Assembly: GCA_050180745.1 (NCBI GenBank)
Contig: JBFXDW010000029.1
Span: 1 to 20,546 of the forward strand
Source of the DNA: JBFXDW01 sp050180745
Lineage (GTDB): Bacteria > Pseudomonadota > Alphaproteobacteria > UBA9219
Direction: 5' to 3'
DNA: 20,546 nt
Numbering within the stretch: the first letter of the stretch is position 1; each line of letters begins with the position of its first letter. The notes below the pieces were generated by a model. It did not search any database, was not told the origin of the DNA, and worked only from the letters and a program-made list of their open reading frames with translations. The position numbers were made by a program, and so were the translations under genes. Below are positions 7,619 through 14,824 of this stretch, piece after piece.

Positions 7619-7720
7619 AATAATGCCGCGAATAATAATGGCATTCATGCGCACAGCAGAAGAAGCGGCGTTAGAAGCCGTTCCCATATCGCTGAAAAGA
7701 TGTGTCATATCGCTGTGCAT
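7607..7720 (-). CDS. Putative isoleucine-rich leader peptide of cimA
   Basis: The frame encodes 37 residues and ends AIIIRGIIIPA, with six Ile codons (all ATT) in two runs of three next to the stop codon. It lies about 110 bases before cimA on the same strand. This is the hallmark of amino-acid attenuation: when charged tRNA-Ile is scarce the ribosome stalls at these codons and changes folding of the RNA behind it. No Shine-Dalgarno sequence precedes the ATG at 7720. A TAACAT hexamer ends seven bases upstream, so the message may start at the ATG, as described for the trp leader of Sinorhizobium. Internal ATGs at residues 5, 12 and 25 are alternative starts, all keeping the Ile runs. Confidence 0.65.
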   Translation of the reverse strand: MHSDMTHLFSDMGTASNAASSAVRMNAIIIRGIIIPA

Positions 7721-7727
7721 GAAGGGT

Positions 7728-7763
7728 ATGTTAGCAGAAGAAAAAAGAAAGTAAAATACTTTC
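7728..7763 (-). promoter_or_regulatory. Candidate promoter of the cimA leader with overlapping palindrome
   Basis: On the minus strand TTTACT (7750-7755) and TAACAT (7728-7733) are 16 bases apart, each matching four of six consensus bases. The perfect inverted repeat GAAAGTA-AAA-TACTTTC (7747-7763) covers the -35 element and could be an operator. Confidence 0.4.
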
Positions 7764-7765
7764 AA

Positions 7766-8099
7766 CAGGATTCAGTGGTCAGGATTCAGTATTCAGGATT
7801 CAGGGAGGGGCTTCCTTTGCGTTTCTCTCTTCAATTCTCAATAAAAACACCGTCATTCCGGCCCATCCGAGCGTAGCGAAGGATGAGTGCCGGAATCCCA
7901 TTTTGGTAGTTCCGAAACTAGCAGTGTTCGCTTTCCTTGCTTTTTTAGGAAAGAAGAAAATGGGATGCCAGCCTGCGCTGGCATGACGGAATAATTTTGA
8001 GAATTGGGAGAGACAGAAACAGGAAAATTTCCTAAATGCTAAATGCCAAATGCTAAATGCTTTCTTAGCCCCTCCCTGAATCCTGAATGCTGAATCCTG
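7766..8099. repeat. Large imperfect palindromic element with heptamer repeats
   Basis: The outer arms 7780-7811 and 8068-8099 are 32-base inverted repeats with one mismatch. Further in, GTTTCTCTCTTCAATTCTCA on the left matches the complement of the right side (about 8006-8030) imperfectly, and the inner arms 7895-7904 and 7957-7966 (ATCCCATTTT) are perfect. Two head-to-head GTCATTCC / GTCATGCC units sit between. Short tandem repeats decorate the arms: 14-base CAGGATTCAG units (7766-7803), AAATGCY heptamers (8034-8060) and TGAATSC heptamers (8077-8097). The element fills the gap between the histidine kinase and the cimA leader. No coding capacity is seen. It resembles a non-autonomous palindromic element. 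Confidence 0.7.
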
Positions 8100-8108
8100 C
8101 CCCCTAAC

Positions 8109-10418
8109 TCACCTCAACCATTGGGTCAGAATTTTCGTGATTTGCTCCTGCCGCAAAGGCTTATTCAGATAGTCATCCATACCCGCAGCAAGGCATTTTT
8201 CGCGGTCACCGATCATCGCATCTGCTGTCAGAGCGATAATAATGTTCTTTTTTCCTCTACTCTTTTCATCGCTACGAATAGCTCTGGTCGCCTCAAATCC
8301 ATCCATCACAGGCATTTGGCAATCCATAAAGATGATTGCAAAATCTTCTTTATGAGTCAGCTCAAACGCTTCTTTGCCATCTGTTGCCGTGGAAACAATA
8401 CAACCATGTTTCTCCAAAATCTTGCTGATGAGCATCATGTTGATTTTCATATCCTCAACAACCAACACATGCACGCCGGGGAACATATCGGCCCGCACAC
8501 GTTTCATGCCCTTGCCAGATTCCGCCATACTGTCCACAAGCGTCCGTGTAACAAGCGGCAATTTTTCGCCTTCTTTTTCTGCTTCAATCATAATCTGAAG
8601 CGCGCCCTTAAAACGATAGGGCGAAACAGGCTGTATAAAATAGCCCGCAAATCCCATGCGAGAGACATCTTCCATCGTCAAAATCTGCCCCGAAGAAGTC
8701 AGAACAAGATAATCTGGGACCTTCATTTCCTCTTGCGCATAGCACCATTTCAACAAGTTCACGGCATCTACATCATAAATCTTATGATCCCCAATAATAA
8801 AACGATAGGGAGACCCTTCTTTTTGCGCCGCTAACAATTTTTCTTTTATATCGTCTATGCTGGAAACAACCGTCACATCAAGTTCCCAAATTTTCAAATA
8901 ACGCTCCAGAATAGCTCGTGCCGTTGGATTGTCTTCGGCAAGAAGCACCTTAACGCCTGCCAACGAAACATTAGAAATAGACTTAATCATTTCCTTGCCA
9001 CTTTGAGCGACAGGTAATGAAAGCTCGAAATAAAATGTAGTTCCTTTTCCAAGTTGACTGCGAACGCCGATCTCGCCTCCCATAAGAGTGATTAGACCTC
9101 TGGAAATAGCCAATCCCAAGCCGCTACCTCCGAACTTGCGCGTTGTCGCTTCTTCGGCCTGAGAGAATTTATTGAAGATATAATCCTGTTTGTCTTCTGG
9201 AATTCCTATCCCTGTGTCTTCAACCTCAAAACGCACCCTGTACCGTTCGGGTGTTTCTTGCTCTATCAAAAGACGAATAAGAACATGCCCTTCCGCAGTG
9301 AATTTAACAGCATTGCTGACAAGATTAAGGAGGATTTGACGCAAGCGGCCTGGATCTCCCCTCATAGCCGTATGAGATTCAAGCGGCATATCAGTTAAGA
9401 GATATATTCCTTTTTCCTGAACCCGTATTGTAATCAAATCGGTCACTTCAGAAACTAAAAGAAGAAGGTCAAAATCTATTTTTTCAAGCTTAATGTTGCC
9501 GCTTTCGATTTTTGAAAAATCAAGAATGTCATTGATAATTTCTAAAAGATGCTCACCGGAGTGTTTGATGGCCTGAACCCACCCTTGTTGATCCATCGTC
9601 AAATCCGTATCCAGCAACAAATCAGTCATACCCAAAACGCCATTCATAGGCGTACGTATTTCATGGCTCATATTGGCAAGGAAATCGCTCTTTGCCATCG
9701 TTGCACGCTCGGCCACTTCCTTAGCGGCCCGCAGAGCCTCTTGCGCTTGAGTTCCCTCCATCAATTTTTGCATGGCTTCTTTTTCGTTTGTAATATCAGT
9801 CGCAATTAAAACAATTTTGCTGAGATTATTGTCTGTATCATAAACAGGCTGGAAGCCAATCGAGACATAAAGCCCCTTGCTGTGAGGATAAGAGGACGGA
9901 GCCAACGCCATAACCTCGTTAAAACTGAGCTGGCTTCTACGCGTAAAAAGCATAGATAACAGCTCAAGAAACATGCTGCGGTTATCCCTCTCAAGCCGCA
10001 AAATATCGGCTATATTTTTCCCCGCTGGATTCGTCTCCAAGAGCACACGACAGGCTTGCGAATAAACGTTCGAACATTTCCCCGTTTCATCAAAGAACAA
10101 CAAGCCCTGCCCTAAACTATCTAACATAGCATTAATAGAGAGGTTAAGGTCCTCCAGCTCCATATTGGCATCGTTCAGCTCACCCGAACTCAGCTCCAGA
10201 TTCCGTAAGGCCATCTTGATACGATCTTCATATTCCTTGTAAGTGATATCAACACTATCCAAAAATTGGGGGATATCTCGCAGAAGTGGCCCGTATAAAT
10301 CTGCTAAGACAGGACTTTTTTCATACAGCAGTACTTCAAGTTCAGTCATCCGCTTTTCCGCATCCTCAAAACCAAGGAATTTTCGGAATTGACGCAGAAT
10401 CTTACGAGATCTGATCAT
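8109..10418 (-). CDS. Cytoplasmic hybrid histidine kinase (PAS-HisKA-HATPase-REC-REC)
   Basis: The 769-residue protein has no membrane segment. In order: a helical N-terminus with a coiled coil (about 60-100), a PAS-like domain (about 97-212), HisKA with SHEIRTPMNG and phospho-acceptor His252, HATPase with the N-box around Asn369, DTGIGIP (401-407) and GGSGLGLAIS (430-439), then two receiver domains. REC1 (488-610) keeps acidic Glu495/Asp496 and an Asp at 544, but the conserved Lys is replaced (FIQPV, Gln596), so it may be a pseudo-receiver. REC2 (648-768) is canonical with Glu655/Asp656, Asp699, Thr731 and Lys753. The ATG at 10418 overlaps the stop of the FIST gene as ATGA, so I prefer it to the frame from 10457. 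No output domain is present, so phosphate probably passes to a separate Hpt protein or regulator. Confidence 0.93.
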   Translation of the reverse strand: MIRSRKILRQFRKFLGFEDAEKRMTELEVLLYEKSPVLADLYGPLLRDIPQFLDSVDITYKEYEDRIKMALRNLELSSGELNDANMELEDLNLSINAMLDSLGQGLLFFDETGKCSNVYSQACRVLLETNPAGKNIADILRLERDNRSMFLELLSMLFTRRSQLSFNEVMALAPSSYPHSKGLYVSIGFQPVYDTDNNLSKIVLIATDITNEKEAMQKLMEGTQAQEALRAAKEVAERATMAKSDFLANMSHEIRTPMNGVLGMTDLLLDTDLTMDQQGWVQAIKHSGEHLLEIINDILDFSKIESGNIKLEKIDFDLLLLVSEVTDLITIRVQEKGIYLLTDMPLESHTAMRGDPGRLRQILLNLVSNAVKFTAEGHVLIRLLIEQETPERYRVRFEVEDTGIGIPEDKQDYIFNKFSQAEEATTRKFGGSGLGLAISRGLITLMGGEIGVRSQLGKGTTFYFELSLPVAQSGKEMIKSISNVSLAGVKVLLAEDNPTARAILERYLKIWELDVTVVSSIDDIKEKLLAAQKEGSPYRFIIGDHKIYDVDAVNLLKWCYAQEEMKVPDYLVLTSSGQILTMEDVSRMGFAGYFIQPVSPYRFKGALQIMIEAEKEGEKLPLVTRTLVDSMAESGKGMKRVRADMFPGVHVLVVEDMKINMMLISKILEKHGCIVSTATDGKEAFELTHKEDFAIIFMDCQMPVMDGFEATRAIRSDEKSRGKKNIIIALTADAMIGDREKCLAAGMDDYLNKPLRQEQITKILTQWLR

Positions 10419-11584
10419 TCGCCCTCTGGGTTCTTCTCTGTGAAATAAGTAACGCACATAGTTTGATTATGAAATTTAATCTCGCCCGTTTTACGGTAAG
10501 AACAAATCTCACCATAGGAATAGAAACCCGCAAAAGGAGTCCGTGGCAGGAAGGAATCTTCTATCGCTTCAATTTCCTCCTCGGCATCAATGCCGTAAAT
10601 AGCTCGCCGCCCAACACAGCTCACAACAAGCGCGCAGCCATTTTCTTCAGCACCCCCGTGAGTACGCAACGCCTCCGCCGCTGCTTGTGCAGCACCTTGC
10701 GTCAAAGCTCCTGTATCAGCATGCATCAAACACACGCGCGCATTCTCAGGCATGTCGCCAGCAAGAATAAGGGCTTCTTTCTCATGATCAATAGCTAGCG
10801 CTGTACGGATAATTCCCGAGGTCGTCCTGTCTTCCCGTAACACAGCAAAGGGATAAGGCAAACCGCTGGCGGGAAGTTGGCGCGCTTTTTCTCCCAGATA
10901 TTGCTGATAAAGCCGCAAGGCAGGCTTGCCATCAATTTCATAAAGAATGTTGTGATAGGCTTTCGTCACACGCCGCGCTGGACCGAAGGGTCGCCACCCT
11001 CCTTCCGAACCACACCCGACAACCAACGAGTCACCATAAAAACCAACCGCAACAGCATGATCTACATAAACCTCTACCCTCTCCCCATTGCCGTACATCG
11101 TATGAGTGCGCGCAAAATTCATCTCATCCGCGGCCAATCCACCTGTCACCAAAACGTGACTATTAATCTGGGAAGAGAGCCCCTCTACAAGAGCGCTCCC
11201 ATTAGTTCCCATTCCCGGTGCAAATAAAATCACGGCCCTGAGATCTGCAGCACGCAAGGCCTCGCCTATATTCTGACCAGCCTGCTTTGACTTGGTGCAG
11301 TCTTTGAGAGGAAAAGCCACAGTCTTAACAACAGAGCGTTCAAAGCGAATTGCAAAAAAAGTAACCGTGTCTTTTAACACGCCCTGCGGCACAATCTCCC
11401 CTGCGGTAGATGTCCCTATCAAAGGAATCCACGAAAGACGGTCCTTGACTTTCTGCTGCGCATCTTCGTTTTCGAAAAAACTAGGCGCTGCAAAAACCAT
11501 AACTATCGAAGGCTTCATAGCCACGACCTCATCAAGGGCCGAATCAAGTTCGGTCACAGGCCGATTGAGCGAGAGGCTTTTCAT
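10415..11584 (-). CDS. FIST-domain sensory protein
   Basis: The 389-residue protein consists of FIST_N (about 25-215) and FIST_C (about 220-375). Recognisable stretches are LIGTSTAGEI near the start, GGLAADEMNF, CGSEGGWRPFGP in the middle and FAGFYSYGEICSY near the end. FIST is a ligand-sensing domain found beside signal-transduction and chemotaxis genes; small ligands such as amino acids have been proposed. There is no signal peptide or membrane segment, so sensing is cytoplasmic. The stop codon overlaps the start of the hybrid kinase, so the two are translationally coupled and FIST probably supplies the input. AGAGGG lies somewhat far upstream of the ATG. Confidence 0.9.
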   Translation of the reverse strand: MKSLSLNRPVTELDSALDEVVAMKPSIVMVFAAPSFFENEDAQQKVKDRLSWIPLIGTSTAGEIVPQGVLKDTVTFFAIRFERSVVKTVAFPLKDCTKSKQAGQNIGEALRAADLRAVILFAPGMGTNGSALVEGLSSQINSHVLVTGGLAADEMNFARTHTMYGNGERVEVYVDHAVAVGFYGDSLVVGCGSEGGWRPFGPARRVTKAYHNILYEIDGKPALRLYQQYLGEKARQLPASGLPYPFAVLREDRTTSGIIRTALAIDHEKEALILAGDMPENARVCLMHADTGALTQGAAQAAAEALRTHGGAEENGCALVVSCVGRRAIYGIDAEEEIEAIEDSFLPRTPFAGFYSYGEICSYRKTGEIKFHNQTMCVTYFTEKNPEGE

Positions 11585-11775
11585 AAAAAAGGGCCCTCTT
11601 GAAACAAGAGACGAAAAAGAAAGTAGCCCCGCGATTTTATGATGTGTTCTCTTACCATATCGTAAAGAAGAGAGACTTTCTTATATGCATCAAGTAGATA
11701 GAGTACATACGTATTATCCCACCGCTTCTTCATAGAGTCCGAATGTTATGCTTGAAACAAAACATAATGCACTTA

Positions 11776-11812
11776 AGGCCCGTTCAGAATCTTAGAGCCT
11801 GTTCAGAATCTA
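11776..11812. repeat. Tandem copies of the CCTGTTCAGAATCT repeat
   Basis: A degenerate copy (GGCCCGTTCAGAATCTTA) is followed directly by AGAGCCTGTTCAGAATCT (11794-11811). The latter matches the unit at 5732-5749 (AGAGCCTGTTCGGAATCT) at 17 of 18 positions. These look like ends or scars of a mobile element. Confidence 0.55.
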
Positions 11813-11835
11813 AAGCGTGTTTTATTCCCTTAAGC

Positions 11836-11879
11836 AAAGAGTTGCGCTTATCAGCATATGCGGATAAGCGCAACTCTTT
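11836..11879. repeat. Near-perfect 44-bp palindrome
   Basis: AAAGAGTTGCGCTTATC (11836-11852) and its exact complement (11863-11879) flank A-GCATATGC-G, whose middle eight bases are also palindromic. Only one A/G mismatch interrupts dyad symmetry over 44 bases. No T-run follows on either strand, so a plain terminator is not the obvious reading. Confidence 0.75.
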
Positions 11880-12002
11880 CGGAACAAAAATGATATAACG
11901 TGAGTGTATCATAAATGGCTTATCATGAGAATGTATGAGGAACAAATAATATAGCCTAAACAAGCACGCCCTCCCCACTCTCCTGTAGCGATAAAAAGAA
12001 GA

Positions 12003-12032
12003 AAGACACGCCATCAATTTAGGGCGTGTCTT
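12003..12032. terminator. Terminator-like hairpin just before lolA
   Basis: AAGACACGCC and GGCGTGTCTT form a perfect ten-base-pair stem around a ten-base loop. On the minus strand it is followed by TCTTCTTTTTATC, and on the plus strand by CAAATTTT. It may be a bidirectional terminator, or part of the lolA 5' untranslated region. Confidence 0.4.
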
Positions 12033-12067
12033 CAAATTTTACCTTTTCTTTGCCTCATTTCTCAGCC

Positions 12068-12733
12068 ATGCTGCGCGGCATGAAAAACTACACACTCTAT
12101 CTTTTTTTATTGGTGCTGTTAGGGCTAGCCCTACCTCTAAGCGCCCACGCCTCAGACACAGCACCTCAGGCCGCTACGTTAAGCCTGCAGGAAAAGCACG
12201 ACATTCGCCGTATCGAGCTCTATCTCAACAAGCTCAAAAGCGTATCTGCCGATTTCCTTCAGATGAATGATACGGGTTCCATGCGCCATGGGCGCATTGC
12301 CATCAAACGTCCCGGCAAAATGCGTGTAACGTACGATCCTCCCAGCGAGGATTTTCTTGTTGCAGATGGAAGCTTCCTCCATATGTGGGATGGCGAGCTT
12401 GCCCAGCAAACCAGCGTCCCCATCAACGAGGGAATTGCTTCACTTATACTAAGGGACCACATAGAGCTGTCTAACAAAGACCTTATCGTCACACGCTTTG
12501 TGCGCTATCCAGCCAAGATTGAAGTGGATCTGGTCGCTAAAGAGACTCCAGAGGAAGGCGAGCTTACCCTAGTCTTTACAGATAAGCCCTTGCGCTTACG
12601 TCAATGGCGCGTCCTTGACCAACAAGGCAGTACAACAGGCATTAATCTTGAGAATACTCAGGAAGATGTAGATTTCCCCGATGGAACATTTACCTTTGTT
12701 TCCCCTAAATTTGGGAAATCAACTCGTAATTAA
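12068..12733 (+). CDS. lolA: LolA-family periplasmic lipoprotein carrier
   Basis: LolA accepts lipoproteins from the LolCDE transporter and carries them across the periplasm to the outer membrane. From the ATG at 12068 the product is 221 residues. It opens with a signal peptide (Lys6, hydrophobic core 8-24, cleavage expected after AHA at 28). The mature part carries LolA-like stretches: LKSVSADFLQ, HGRIAIKRPGKMRVTYDPP, FLVADGSFLHMWD and GTFTFVSPKFG. The ATG at 12080 is an equally good start, and a GTG at 12026 would put unlikely residues before the signal. The exonuclease III gene starts 15 bases downstream, a pairing conserved in alphaproteobacteria, where ftsK often precedes; ftsK is not here. 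Confidence 0.9.
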   Translation: MLRGMKNYTLYLFLLVLLGLALPLSAHASDTAPQAATLSLQEKHDIRRIELYLNKLKSVSADFLQMNDTGSMRHGRIAIKRPGKMRVTYDPPSEDFLVADGSFLHMWDGELAQQTSVPINEGIASLILRDHIELSNKDLIVTRFVRYPAKIEVDLVAKETPEEGELTLVFTDKPLRLRQWRVLDQQGSTTGINLENTQEDVDFPDGTFTFVSPKFGKSTRN

Positions 12734-12748
12734 AACAGGAATTTTATC

Positions 12749-13549
12749 GTGCGTATTGCAACTTGGAACATTAATTCCGTTCGCCTCCGTTTGGAATTAA
12801 TCGAACAATTTACTAAGCAAGAAAACCCAGACATTCTGTGTCTGCAAGAAACAAAGGCGATGAATGATGTATTTCCTCAAAAAGCGCTTGCGGAAATGGG
12901 CTATCTTCATCAGCATTTCAACGGCATGAAAAGCTACAATGGCGTTGCCATCCTGTCACGCCTGCCTTTTGTTGAACACGGAATCAAAAACTGGGCAAAC
13001 CAAGAGGATTGTCGCCATATCTATGTGACATTAAAGAATGGAACCGAAATACACTGCGTCTATGTGCCAGCGGGCGGCGACATTCCAAACCCTGATGAAA
13101 ACCCAAAATTTGCACATAAACTGCAATTTCTTGATGAAATGGCTTCATGGTGGAAAGAACAGGCAAAGCACCCTGCCCCTAAAATTGTGCTTGGAGACAT
13201 GAATATCGCACCGCTTGAGCATGATGTCTGGTCACATAAACAACTTTTGGATGTCGTCTCACACACCCCCATAGAAGTCGAAAAACTAAAGAAGATGCAA
13301 GCTGCGCATGATTTTATAGATGCGGTCCGCCATTTTGTCCCAGAAGATGAAAAGCTGTATTCTTGGTGGAGCTATCGTGCGCGCGATTGGGACGCATCAG
13401 ACAAGGGCCGCCGTTTAGACCACATATGGATCACAAAGGATCTTAAGAAGAAGCTGAAAAGTGCCGAAATCTTACGAACAGCACGCGGCTGGCAACCAAA
13501 GCCAAGTGACCATGTACCAATTATCATTCAAATGACTGATGACAAGTGA
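12749..13549 (+). CDS. xth: Exodeoxyribonuclease III (AP endonuclease)
   Basis: The 266-residue enzyme belongs to the exonuclease III/APE1 family, which cleaves abasic sites and degrades 3' ends in base-excision repair. It starts with a GTG, with AGGA eight bases upstream. All catalytic motifs are present: WNINSVRLR (6-14), LQETK with metal-binding Glu34, YVPAGG (105-110), LGDMNIAP with Asp150 and Asn152, YSWWSYR (204-210), RRLDHIW with Asp224, and SDHVPI with the Asp254-His255 pair. Length is normal and no truncation is seen. It follows lolA after a 15-base gap and is probably cotranscribed with it. Confidence 0.97.
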   Translation: MRIATWNINSVRLRLELIEQFTKQENPDILCLQETKAMNDVFPQKALAEMGYLHQHFNGMKSYNGVAILSRLPFVEHGIKNWANQEDCRHIYVTLKNGTEIHCVYVPAGGDIPNPDENPKFAHKLQFLDEMASWWKEQAKHPAPKIVLGDMNIAPLEHDVWSHKQLLDVVSHTPIEVEKLKKMQAAHDFIDAVRHFVPEDEKLYSWWSYRARDWDASDKGRRLDHIWITKDLKKKLKSAEILRTARGWQPKPSDHVPIIIQMTDDK

Positions 13550-13569
13550 CAGATAATTGCCCTCTCTTT

Positions 13570-14052
13570 TTATTTACAGCAAACGCGACACGTTTCTTCT
13601 GGTTGTGCCGCACACCACTGCCGCATGCCTCCCTCAAGATTCTTAAGCTTCCGAAAACCCTTTTCCCATAACAGCGTTCCAGCCAACAAGCTACGTCGCC
13701 CCGAACGACAATAAAGGATAATCTCTTCATCCAAAGGAAGCTCTGTGTAGCGAGCGTCTAATTGATCCAGTGGGATAAGGACAGCACCTTCAATATGCTC
13801 AGCCTCGTACTCGCGCCGTGTCCGCACATCAAGCAGAATAAAATCATCACCGCCCGCAATCTTTGCAGCAAGTTCTGCTGGCTCAATCGTAGCAACATCA
13901 ACCACCGAGGCTTGTTCTTCCTGAGCAGCCTTAGGAAAAAATCCGGAGAACATATCCCAACGAAACCAGACGAGAAAGGCCAACAGCCCAAAAACAAACA
14001 AAAAGACGAGAAACATTTTGCTCATGGCGTATATATTTCCATAAAAAGACAT
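13570..14052 (-). CDS. Membrane-anchored rhodanese-like protein
   Basis: The 160-residue protein has one N-terminal membrane helix (about 12-30) followed by a single rhodanese domain (about 52-150). FILLDVRTRREYEAEHIEGA and the active-site loop CRSGRRS (115-121), with Cys115, are intact, so sulfur transfer or related chemistry is possible. The tail ends EETCRVCCK, giving three extra cysteines (155, 158, 159) close together, unusual for the family and suggestive of metal or redox binding. The ATG at 14052 has AGAGGG six bases upstream; the ATG at 14025 is an alternative. It is convergent with xth and stands alone. The substrate is unknown. Confidence 0.88.
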   Translation of the reverse strand: MSFYGNIYAMSKMFLVFLFVFGLLAFLVWFRWDMFSGFFPKAAQEEQASVVDVATIEPAELAAKIAGGDDFILLDVRTRREYEAEHIEGAVLIPLDQLDARYTELPLDEEIILYCRSGRRSLLAGTLLWEKGFRKLKNLEGGMRQWCAAQPEETCRVCCK

Positions 14053-14297
14053 CGAAGCCCTCTTTCACGAGGAATCCCAGCAAGAGTGCGACGAAATCTT
14101 GAGAAACTCAAGGAAAACTTCTAACCAAGACGCTTTTGAGAGAAATAAACTGTGATAAAAAAGCCCACACACATATAAAAACGACCTGTTACGAAAGACT
14201 CTTCGTATCACAATCAAAAAGAAACAGAAACACTATTGCGCCAACAGCACATTTCGTTTAAGCAAAACCGAGTTCCAGTTAAACTTGAGGTAAAACA

Positions 14298-14783
14298 ATG
14301 TCCTGTAAAGATGCAATGCTGACGGATATCGCCAGAGCTACGCCGTCACAAACCGTACAAGACATCATGGATGTATTTGAAACGCGCCGTTTCAACAGCG
14401 TCCCTGTTGTTGATAAAGACGACAAAGTTGTTGGTATGTTTTCGATGCATGCCTTGTTTAACAATCTTCTTCCTAACGCAGTTAAAATTGAAGGCGGATT
14501 GGATTCTCTTGGCTTTCTGGCCGAAAGCGAACCGGGGGTTGCTAAGAAATTACGTAAATTGTGTGCCACCCCGATCAGTGAGGTTATGGAAAAAAACCCG
14601 CCGCTGGTTGGACCAGAAACGACAGCGTGGGAATCTGTGCGCCTGATGGCTCAGTTCGGCAGCCCCGTTATGGTTGTTGATGGTAATCAAAAGCTCTTGG
14701 GCATGATCACAACCCAATCCCTTTTGAAGAGACTCCAAAAAGTCCTGAGAAAAGTGGAAAAGGAAGAAGCTAAGAACGCTTAA
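14298..14783 (+). CDS. CBS-domain protein
   Basis: This 161-residue protein is made of two CBS domains (about 4-58 and 93-148), visible as VQDIMDVFETRRFNSVPVVD with VVGMFSM, and WESVRLMAQFGSPVMVVD with LLGMITTQSLL. CBS pairs usually bind adenine nucleotides or related ligands and control an attached or partner enzyme or transporter. The linker contains LCATPISEVMEKNPP, typical of CBS modules. A GAGG lies eight bases before the ATG. The antiporter gene follows after 41 bases with its own ribosome binding site, so the pair is probably one operon, with this protein a likely cytoplasmic regulator of the transporter. That role is inferred from position only. Confidence 0.9.
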   Translation: MSCKDAMLTDIARATPSQTVQDIMDVFETRRFNSVPVVDKDDKVVGMFSMHALFNNLLPNAVKIEGGLDSLGFLAESEPGVAKKLRKLCATPISEVMEKNPPLVGPETTAWESVRLMAQFGSPVMVVDGNQKLLGMITTQSLLKRLQKVLRKVEKEEAKNA

Positions 14784-14824
14784 ACCGAAAACCCTTCGTT
14801 TATACAAAAAAACAGGAGAAAACA

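Larger units (their letters stand above)
11585..12067. other. Repeat-rich divergent intergenic region
   Basis: This 480-base gap separates the minus-strand FIST-kinase operon from plus-strand lolA. It holds copies of the AGAGCCTGTTC repeat (11776-11812), a 44-bp palindrome (11836-11879) and a terminator-like hairpin (12003-12032). The 83-residue minus-strand frame across it looks like noise: it begins inside a hairpin and has no family resemblance. Both operons must be driven from within or near this gap, but I see no convincing -35/-10 pair. Confidence 0.5.

Noticed and set aside
8121..8834. 237-residue plus-strand frame opposite the histidine kinase
   Set aside because: It is the antisense of well-defined receiver domains and is His/Phe/Arg-rich, as expected for a shadow frame.
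11784..12035. 83-residue minus-strand frame in the divergent gap
   Set aside because: It crosses the 44-bp palindrome, the hairpin at 12003 and the dispersed repeats, lacks a ribosome binding site and resembles nothing.
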